Origin: Xiphophorus maculatus
Lineage: Eukaryota; Chordata; Actinopteri; Cyprinodontiformes; Poeciliidae
Direction of reading: 5' to 3'
DNA length: 64,000 nucleotides
Assembly (NCBI RefSeq): GCF_002775205.1
Contig: NC_036462.1
Coordinates: forward strand, 32,603,114-32,667,113
Of this stretch, positions 56,921 through 64,000 are shown in pieces (the stretch's first letter is position 1; the number at the start of each line of letters is the position of its first letter). Under the pieces are notes generated by a model, which was not told the DNA's origin, ran no database searches, and was given only the letters and a program-made list of their open reading frames with translations. The position numbers and the translations under genes were made by a program.

Positions 56921-59900
56921 CAGGTTGTCTGGTTTGCATCTTTAAATAATGACCTAGTAAATACATTACTGGGCTTTGATGTAGCCATATTAACAGGAGT
57001 TTAAAAATCACTGGTTCTGATACAAATGTTGAGTTTGTTTGTGATCGCATGTGTATATTGGACTTATTTTTGCACTGACCAGCTGACTTCAGCAGTAGTG
57101 AATGAATTTCTATATTAAAATTAGAGATGGGATTGGAGTCATTGTTTCCTGTCTAAGCAATAATTACCTTCTAAGAATGGACCATCTATCTAATGGATAC
57201 AGAATAAACAGTCTTCCTCTAATTAAATATTTCCTTTTTTTTAAAGGTGATCTATTATGCTTCCTTGAACCCTTTAGGATGGGTCTATGGTCTACACAAA
57301 ACATGTTCATTACATTTTATGGACCAAATCATTCTTGGATAATGAGATTTTAGTGGATTTAAATTGTCTTGTTACTTTAAATCCAAATAAGCTGCTGCTG
57401 GCCACGCCCCCCAACTCCACATTTACACTCACGTGAAAATGGAGGCAATCAGATACTCAATTACAGAACTGTATCTTTGAAAAGCAGACATGGATCCTCC
57501 TCCACAACCAACAAGAATGCAGCAAGTGGTTTCTGGATGGTAAGTCAACGACTACACACTAGTCTTTTCCAGCAGCCATTGCACAGCGAATGCAGCAGTA
57601 AAACCAGCTGACCAAACGTTCAGGAGCTCAGCTTGGGTTGCTAGGTAACGGACTGAGCTCGGCTTCATAATGACTCGGGGGCCCATTGAATGTGACTCAT
57701 CAGCCGGGAGGTTTTTGTAAAAGCTCGTTTTCCTGACACCAACATAAACATTAACTTATTGTGAATTTTGCACAATAAGTCCCCTTTATTTTCTTATCTG
57801 TGTAATTTGTATGCAAACTCAACATGGATGGCTGAGTCTAAATGTTTTTTGCAAACAAAAAGACAGAAATCCTTGTGGAATTTAAAATTTACCAGAATAT
57901 TTAGTCCATAGAGGAGAATTATCTGTTAATAGGTTGAGGTTCCAGCAGAGCCGCTTACAGTTTCTGAGGAGTTTATCTGCCAGAGATGCTAAAATGACGT
58001 GTAAATATATCTAAAATATTGAACTCAAGAAACACAACAATAGCATCTCTAGCTCTCCCCTGTAACTGTTCATTTCTTCTATGGTTTTAGCCAAACACAA
58101 ACTTTTATATCAGCAATTAAAATGTTGGCAGTGAGAGTTGAAGTCAGCCAACAAGTTATCCCAGAGTTACTTGGTGAATATTTAACATGTCAGTTAACAT
58201 GAACATGAATTCAAGCAGGAGGGGAAAAAAAGAAGCTTTTTGCATCCTGGATCCACACTGAGTCTGTGTCACAACATTGCATCACCTCATCATTCATCCT
58301 GAGTTTCAGTTCAGTTTCTACTCTTACCCCGAACAAGTTGAATAACATTTACACACGTTCACTGATAGCTTATCTAAATGTCTGATTATAAGTCATCTAT
58401 TCATCCATGTTGGCAAGCAGTCGTCAGCAGCTGGCTCACAGATTAGTCACTCTATTGATTCTGACGCCCAGAGCCTTTTAAAAGTATTCATTCACCTCCT
58501 TTGAACTTTTCCACACTTTCACATTATGACCACAACGTTCGGCGTGTTCTGCTGGAACAGACCAACACAGAGTCCTACTTCACCATGAATAGAAAGGAAA
58601 CTGATGCCTGGTTTTCAGCTTCTTCCCCTCTAAACTATTTGTTGTTGTGGGAATTATTGTTCTTATTCCTTTCAACAGTAGTCTGACCAGGAGTGGTGGG
58701 TTTGTAATGCTAAATTTCTCTCATGCGCACAATGCCAGAGGGCCAAAAGACGAATCTTTTATCTGCCACCCATAGCAGCAGTGGAACAACTAAATGAAAC
58801 CTGGAGATGTAGGCGTCATTAATTTAGTGCAGTGCGACACAGCAAAGGGAAAATAATGCAGAAAAACAGTTGAAGAACAACTCAAAACCACTTGTATTCT
58901 TTTTTCTCTCTGTCATCTCAACACTACATACGGATCCATTGCCATAGCAACTGGCTGACATCAGCTCCACCAGCTGATGGAGCAGAGATTAGTTTCAGTG
59001 TCTTAAGATTCAACAACAAACAAACACACCAATATTTCCCACACAAAGAACAGAACTTTCAGTCCATTGCAGTATTTTTTTAGGGTTGATATTTATTTTG
59101 CGATTATTAATACGCGATCATCTGAACACAGTTGGTTAGTTAATGTAAACACCTGCTCTACTGGTGATCTGTCATAGTTGGTATGACAGATCATACCAAC
59201 TAAAATTAAACACTTAATTTTTTAAGTGAAACAAACAGCATTCCGCTGCACATCTACATGTTAAGATTGTACAAAGTCAAGCTAGCATAACTGACCTGCT
59301 TACTCACCCTTGCAATAAAAGATCAAAATCGGACAGTTCAGACTGTCTTGAAAAAGTCGTGTATAGACAAAAAGTCTTTTCAGATTAATTTGCCTGTTGT
59401 GTGAGCGTAGCCTAAGTTACACACAGGTAGATTTCAGTGGAGTCCCAGGGGTGTGATAACTTCAGCCTGTACTCTCCACCAATTAGCTGAACGAATGTGG
59501 CACACAGAGGTCTATTGGTACGAAGCCAGGCTGTGTCTTATGTAACTGCTGACTGCATCAGTCTCACGGAGGCAGATGTTTGCTGAGCTCCATGCACGGA
59601 GCAGCTCACTTTACTTCCTCCTTTCTTCCCACTGACTTTCCCACAGACGTCATCCTCACTATCCTGTGGTAAGATTACTGTAGATCCACCTTAAAATAAG
59701 GGATGAGCTAAAATCCAGTCAGTGAGGAGAAGCAGAGGGTGTGAAATCCAGCCTCGCCTCATCCCGTCAGACTGACCCGGTCGGGATTAGGCTCCATAAG
59801 CCCATTAGACTCAGCGTAGGGGTCTCTGCTCAGCATCCTGGACCTGGTCAGCTGAGGCTCCCACAGAGGCTTAAACCTGTGGGCCAGAAACGGCCTGCAG

Positions 59901-62402
59901 CTCATACGGGTCGGTTGAAAAGAGGCGGTCTGGAGCCAGATCACAACGACTAGATGAAAGTTAAAGGAGCAGTGTTATGCGTTTTCCAGGAACATAGTGT
60001 CATTTTATAGCACAATCAAGTAAACACGTTACCTTCAATTGTTAAAAAAGATGCTATATATATATATATATATATATCAAATATGATTTAAAAGAAATTT
60101 GAGTTTGTAATTCAAGTCCTTGAAATTGGGCCTCCGTCTCTTTAAAACCTCTTGCTCTTTGTGAAGCTCCGCCTTCAGGAACTCATCCCATCATGGCTCC
60201 TCTGTTGACGCTGTAACAGCATTTTTACCAGTATGTCACAGAGACGTAGCTTCTATAATGAGCTCCGCTGCTGCGCAGTTCTACCAGCTGTTTGCTAATT
60301 GCTGCTGGCTAGTCTGAAGGAGCTGAGTGGGGGAGGGCAGCTCTGTGAGTCAGAAGCTCGTAAACTCTGAAATTGTTGTTAGGAGGAGGAGCTGCATCTT
60401 GAAGGCGGAGCTTGGTCCAGGCAGGCGTTTTGCATAGCTGGATGGTTTCCATGGAGATTCAAGGATTTCTCAAACCCGCATGAAATCAACACTCCAGTTA
60501 TGTTTTTAATGAGGGAATAATATTCTAACATGATGTACAGCTAAGTAAATTTGGCCCTTTAAGTTGCCGTGGGCAACATGCAGAGAAACGAAAAAGACAA
60601 ACGTGAATAAAAACCAGTGAATTATGAGATGTGAGAAGCAGCAGGAGTTCTCCTCCCACCACCGCCTGGTGCTGTGAGCTTTGCTCTGTTGTTGTTCCCA
60701 CTTGTTTTTCACCACATGTTTCCAGCTCACGGATTTCAAAACAGCAAGTCGCACTTTATTTTGGTTAATAACAGCAAGCGTAACCGTACCTGCCGCTTCC
60801 TGTTTACCTTGGCGTTGAGTTTTCTGACACTCGTGGTTGTCGTCACAGCACAGAGAGGAGGTGGAAAAAAGTGATCTTTTCCCTATTTCCTCTCTCTCCC
60901 TCCCCAGAATCCAGCAGGAGGTTCCCAGCAAGGCGGTGCTGGAGCAGGAGATGGTGTGGATGAAGGAGCATCTGTCCACGCTGGGCTCCCCTGTGGTGCT
61001 CTGCCACAACGACCTGCTCTGCAAGAACATCATCCACAACAGCAAGGAGGGTAGGTGGCCTCCGCCGAGAGTCAACGCACAGAAGGTCAACATCCGGGCT
61101 AGCTCTAACAGGAAAACGGCTGAGTTTCAATTAAAAACGAATATCATCAGCATAGAGCTGTACTTTGTGTTGAGTGTGACCTCTCTGCAGGTTCTCAAAG
61201 CATCTGAGGGATTATGTCTTGGAACAACAGCGCAGCACATAACTGAAGACCATAAAGTAATGACTGGTTGTGTTTTAGGTCACGTTCACTTTATAGACTA
61301 CGAATACTCCAGTTACAACTACCAGGCCTTCGACATCGGCAACCACTTCAACGAATTTGCAGGTTGGTGATCAACTTTACGGTTTGAATGCAAGAGGTGA
61401 TTTTTTTTTGGTCAGTTATATCTCTGGCATATCCTGTTCCTGTGGTGATCAGGCATGGCTGAGCTGGACTACGGCCTCTACCCGAGTCTTCAGATGCAGA
61501 TGGACTGGCTGAAGGAGTACCTGCAGGTCTACAAGCTGTTCACCAAGAACACTGACCAGGTCAGCCAGCGGGAGCTGGAGACGCTCTACGTTCAGGTCAA
61601 CAAGTTTGCTCTGGTGAGGAGAAACGGCCTGGTTCATGTTCAGATCAACACAGCCCGGCTGTGGAACCACAGCTGATGTGTGACGTTTCTCCCTGAAGGC
61701 TTCCCACTTCTTCTGGGGATTCTGGGCTCTCATCCAAGCCAAATACTCCTCCATCGACTTTGACTTCCTCGGGTAGGTTCCTGTTCCTGTTCCTGTTCTT
61801 GTGTGTGAAAGTGTGTGAGAGATATCTCACATGATAAATTAAAATAAGTGTGATAATTTCCATTTGGACAGCAGTCATTAGAGATGCTCCCCTTTAATAT
61901 TGTTGAAAAGCCGGCATTTTGAGAAATGCTGCAAACATTTGATGATGTTTGCTAGACAGCGTTGATAGACAGCGTCTGTCTATCAAGCACTACCTGCCAC
62001 TTTTGCCTGTTTTTCTGTCTAAGCTGAATGTTTTTTAAAGTATAGTTTCAGTTAGAGACTTTCTAATCCAATGTAAATATTTCTGTTTTATTTTGGATAT
62101 TTACATTTTTTCTGGTTCCACTGACAAATATTCTGTAGAAATGAAAGGTTTTTTTTTTTTGTCTCCCCCAGTGGGTGTGATTGCATTATTATGCTTTTAT
62201 TATTAGACCAGTAAAACATGATCTCAAAATAATGATACTATTGTTTGTTGCAATCATTTCTGGGACTGTTTATTGATTTATTGTCCGGCGTTCCTGCTGC
62301 TGTCAGTCACTTCCTGTTGTCTTTGGCAGGTACGCCGTTCTCCGTTTCAACCAGTACTTCCACATCAAACCCACAGTGATGGCACTGCAGATCCCAGAGT
62401 GA
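50942..62402 (+). CDS. etnk2: Ethanolamine kinase (9 exons, complete, 360 aa)
   Basis: Cytosolic kinase that phosphorylates ethanolamine with ATP, the first step of the CDP-ethanolamine route to phosphatidylethanolamine. Exons: 50942-51088, 56157-56294, 56384-56505, 56588-56728, 60908-61050, 61279-61362, 61453-61613, 61699-61772 and 62330-62402, all in phase. The N-lobe has FTDGTTNKLVGCYVDD and VVLVRVYGNKTELIVDRDNE (ATP-binding region). The Brenner motif is HNDLLCKN at 216-223 (Asp218 the expected catalytic base). IDYEYSSYNYQAFDIGNHFN starts at 236 (Asp237 Mg ligand). The end is FNQYFHIKPTVMALQIPE. Length fits the family. Words such as ALGP-x-x-x-R-x-P, YNYQAFDIGNHFNEFAG and LYVQVNKFALASHFFW favour ETNK2 over ETNK1. 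The first ATG was chosen. Confidence 0.87.
53655..54084 (+). mobile_element. TTTAAAGG-type MITE, copy 1
   Basis: Ends CGTAACACTGCCCCTTTAAA. The interior shares GTAAAGCTCCACCTTCAGGA, ATGGCTCCTCTGTT and GGCTAGTCTGAAGGAGCTGA with the copy at 59961-60562, in the same orientation. The left boundary is approximate. Confidence 0.7.
54148..54851. mobile_element. CAGGGTTTCC-type transposon relic
   Basis: Starts CAGGGTTTCCCCCAG and ends GAGGAAACCCTG, giving 10-bp inverted ends. The left part (AAGCCTGGTGGTCGGGGTGC) is shared with fragments at 32946 and 34990. No target duplication recognised, so the boundaries may be only approximate. Confidence 0.5.
56157..56294 (+). CDS. etnk2: etnk2 exon 2 (nucleotide-binding lobe)
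   Basis: 46 codons with SFTDGTTNKLVGCYVDDS and VVLVRVYGNKTELIVDRDNE. Acceptor TTCAAG, donor GTAGCG. Confidence 0.93.
56384..56505 (+). CDS. etnk2: etnk2 exon 3
   Basis: Encodes VLHANGCAPRLYCTFQNGIC then YEFMQGDALGPQDVRDPTLI. Acceptor CTCCAG, donor GTTAGG. Only 89 bp of intron precede it. Confidence 0.92.
56588..56728 (+). CDS. etnk2: etnk2 exon 4
   Basis: Encodes LIAREMARIHAIHAHNGCIP then KPNLWIKMRQYFSLVATEF. Acceptor CTCTCAG, donor GTAAGC. Confidence 0.93.
56867..56920 (+). repeat. GA microsatellite, about 27 units
   Basis: Uninterrupted GA repeat 140 bp downstream of exon 4. The open frames across it are artefacts. Confidence 0.97.
57241..57788. mobile_element. TTTAAAGG-type MITE, second family
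   Basis: Left end TTAAAGGTGATCTATTATGC, right end TTTTGCACAATAAGTCCCCT followed by TTA. These inverted ends match a common fish element whose ends read AAAGGGGAC-x-TATTATGC. Non-coding. Confidence 0.6.
58477..58640 (+). mobile_element. Tc1-like element end fragment
   Basis: TTTTAAAAGTATTCATTCAC, then CTTTCACATTATGACCACAA and CAGACCAACACAGAGTCC. Same family as the fragments near 11.4 and 22.4 kb. Confidence 0.5.
59166..59202. repeat. Two overlapping, mutually exclusive hairpins
   Basis: GATCTGTCATA/TATGACAGATC (loop GTTGG) overlaps TAGTTGGTATGA/TCATACCAACTA (loop CAGA). Confidence 0.92.
59961..60562 (+). mobile_element. TTTAAAGG-type MITE, copy 2
   Basis: TTAAAGGAGCAGTGTTATGC at the left and TTTGGCCCTTTAA at the right, i.e. 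TTAAAGG..CCTTTAA. The body matches copy 1 at 53655-54084 but is longer, with a TA run at 60055-60077. The TTAA at both ends could be a piggyBac-like target site or part of the terminal repeat. Confidence 0.7.
60908..61050 (+). CDS. etnk2: etnk2 exon 5 (catalytic HND loop)
   Basis: Encodes IQQEVPSKAVLEQEMVWMKE, then SPVVLCHNDLLCKNIIHNSK. Acceptor CCCCAG, donor GTAGGT. Confidence 0.94.
61279..61362 (+). CDS. etnk2: etnk2 exon 6 (Mg-binding motif)
   Basis: Encodes GHVHFIDYEYSSYNYQAFDI then GNHFNEFA. Acceptor TTTTAG, donor GTTGGT. Confidence 0.94.
61453..61613 (+). CDS. etnk2: etnk2 exon 7
   Basis: Encodes MAELDYGLYPSLQMQMDWLK then ELETLYVQVNKFAL. Acceptor ATCAG, donor GTGAGG. A 90-bp intron separates it from exon 6. 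Confidence 0.93.
61699..61772 (+). CDS. etnk2: etnk2 exon 8
   Basis: Encodes ASHFFWGFWALIQAKYSSID and FDFL, a highly conserved block. The acceptor is the weaker CTGAAG, with no CAG; donor GTAGGT. Confidence 0.9.
62330..62402 (+). CDS. etnk2: etnk2 terminal coding exon
   Basis: Encodes YAVLRFNQYFHIKPTVMALQ and IPE, then TGA. Acceptor TTGGCAG. Confidence 0.93.
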
Positions 62403-63840
62403 GAGGAGGAGGAGGAAGAGGCCGAGGGTCGGGTCGGGTCGGTTATGTCAACCTGCTGCTAGTGGGCGGAGCCTCTCACACCGCCAGACAGCCTTCGTCT
62501 TAATCAAGCGCAATTACTCTCCTGCAAACTTACCTCAGCATCCTTCACCAGTCTGACTGCAGAATGACTGAAGCTCCATGTGATTGATTGATTTCTTCAT
62601 GTTGACCTCTGACCCACACTGAGGCTCGCAGCGTTCCCCCTGTCCGGATCATTCGTCCTGCTGCTCCTCCTCAGGTTTGGTGCCAGCAGCTCATGTCTGC
62701 TGGGATTCTGTGACTCCATGGCCTTCAGGTGGCTGCTGCTGAGCCTCGGCTCAGCCCACGTGTCAATCTGTCTGTCTGAACCACACAGTGAGGAAGAGGA
62801 GCTGGACGTTTAGTTTGTGTATTTATTTTCAGTTATTCTCTGTCTCTTGGTGTTTTTGTTTTTGGGGCGGAGCAGAGCGTCTGTCCGGTTTTCCAGCTTC
62901 TTGGCTTTTATGGCTGCAGCGACTCTCTCTGTTAACTTTCCATTTCAGCTTTCCAGACATGTTGGAAAATCCCGACCTTTGACCCCCAAGCCCTCTGTGT
63001 CTGCTCTCTCTCTCTCTCTCTCTCCTTATGTTTCAGCCCTCTGCTTCCCTCAGCCTCACACTCCCACCTGCTTCCTACATCTGCAGCCATATTGGATTTT
63101 ACTGTAACACATTGGATACTGAGTAGTTCAAGGTCACTTTGTTAGTTTGGACAAAATGAATCTTTGAACCCGATTTCAGAAATGCAAGTTAATAACTGTA
63201 TACATATTTCAAGGTGCAGGTTGCAGGTTTTTAGCTGATCACCAATATTTTTCCTTTTTTTTTTCTTAAGCCTGACATTCCAGTTTTGGCCTATGTCACT
63301 TTCTTTTCTCTGAAAAGTTGCTGAATGTAGCTCCAAAAGTTGCCAACAGTGGCTGAGTGTTGTTAAACGTCCACATCCAGCCCACCGGGTCACATGGATG
63401 ACATGATTCATTGAACCCGTTTTTAGAAATGCAACTTAACAATGTCTATAGAAACCTGTCTGTGCACAGATTGCACTTTTTGACCAATAGACAATTTCGT
63501 TGTTTCTTTCTCTTTCAAGCCGATTTTGGCTGACATCAATTTTTATTTATTTATTTTTCTTGGTCTGAAAAGTTAATTGGAACATCAAAGGTTGCCAACT
63601 GTGGCTATTGATACCATAAAAGTCCAGCTTCAGATACAACCATACATGTTGTATCCGGTCCGTCACTCACATCACCAGGTCATGCAGAGCAAAGTGGGAC
63701 AGGCTGATTTGCAGAGGCCCATCACCAAAAATTTAGGAAATCTGAGCCAATTCCAGTGCATCCCTATAAAAATTGGTAAAAAAAAATAAAAGTCAAAGAA
63801 CGTGTAATAAAGTCTCTCCTGTTGGTTGACGTGTTCAGAG
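62403..63840 (+). other. etnk2: etnk2 3'UTR
   Basis: Non-coding and T-rich, including a short TC microsatellite at about 63007-63024. It contains two diverged copies of the segment around TTTGAACCCGATTTCAGAAA and TTGAACCCGTTTTTAGAAAT (about 63163 and 63411). Ends near the polyadenylation hexamers at 63785 and 63806. Confidence 0.5.
63806..63811 (+). terminator. Candidate etnk2 polyadenylation signal
   Basis: AATAAA followed by a T/G-rich stretch (GTCTCTCCTGTTGGTTGACG). A second AATAAA is at 63785-63790. Confidence 0.5.
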
Positions 63841-64000
63841 CCTGAAGATGGGACGGATCTTCAGTAAAATTGTCTGGCTGTGGGATTGGTCCGTCTCTAT
63901 ATAACTGTCATCCTCAAAACACTCCATGCTAGTTCATCTATAAAAAAAAACAATAGGTGCCTAAATGAGGATTATCTTGTCATAATTTACTTTCTCTTAC

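Larger units (their letters stand above)
56729..60907 (+). other. etnk2 intron 4, 4.2 kb
   Basis: Contains a GA microsatellite at 56867-56920, a TTTAAAGG-type element (57241-57788), a Tc1-like fragment (58477-58640), overlapping hairpins (59166-59202) and a second TTTAAAGG-type MITE (59961-60562). No exon. Confidence 0.65.

Noticed and set aside
60506..61093. 195-codon - strand frame over etnk2 exon 5
   Set aside because: Antisense shadow of a coding exon plus intron; no recognisable product.
1..64000. CRISPR array, phage, toxin or operon-like system
   Set aside because: No spaced direct repeats, ribosome-binding sites or clustered prokaryotic genes; the DNA is plainly vertebrate.

Overview
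The window is vertebrate nuclear DNA, almost certainly from a teleost fish. It contains split genes with GT-AG introns of up to several kilobases. Relics of Tc1-like, hAT-like and non-LTR elements, tRNA-derived SINEs and long GT/GA microsatellites typical of fish fill the spaces. There is no bacterial-style operon, CRISPR array or phage, and I see no new multigene system.

Layout: (1) 1-23377, + strand: the last ten coding exons of the magnesium transporter slc41a1, whose N-terminus lies left of the window. A 3'UTR probably runs to about 28.2 kb. (2) 29385-36356, - strand: a complete nine-exon model for efcc1 (EF-hand and coiled-coil protein). It is tail-to-tail with slc41a1, and its GC-rich first exon sits near 36 kb. 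(3) 36357-50249: mostly non-coding, repeat-rich DNA. Inside it lies a decayed, intron-containing tmem147 copy (42698-44449, + strand), which I call an unprocessed pseudogene because it has two frame breaks and lacks one internal and one terminal exon. (4) 50942-62402, + strand: a complete nine-exon ethanolamine kinase of 360 aa, best matched to etnk2, with a 3'UTR to about 63.8 kb.

All exon boundaries were read by eye. In the three intact models reading phase is preserved across every junction: efcc1 totals 625 codons plus stop, etnk 360 plus stop, and the visible part of slc41a1 428 plus stop. SLC41A1 and ETNK2 are both on human 1q32.1 from memory, so that pair may be conserved synteny. EFCC1 is on human 3q21.

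The genes do not form one pathway: they are a membrane Mg transporter, a coiled-coil protein of unclear role and the first enzyme of the CDP-ethanolamine pathway. The more unusual signals are structural. They include several perfect hairpins, three sites where two hairpins overlap as expected after template switching, MITEs with intact 8-bp target duplications, a pair of related repeats in opposite orientation inside slc41a1, and an etnk2 intron that is a multiple of three and stop-free.
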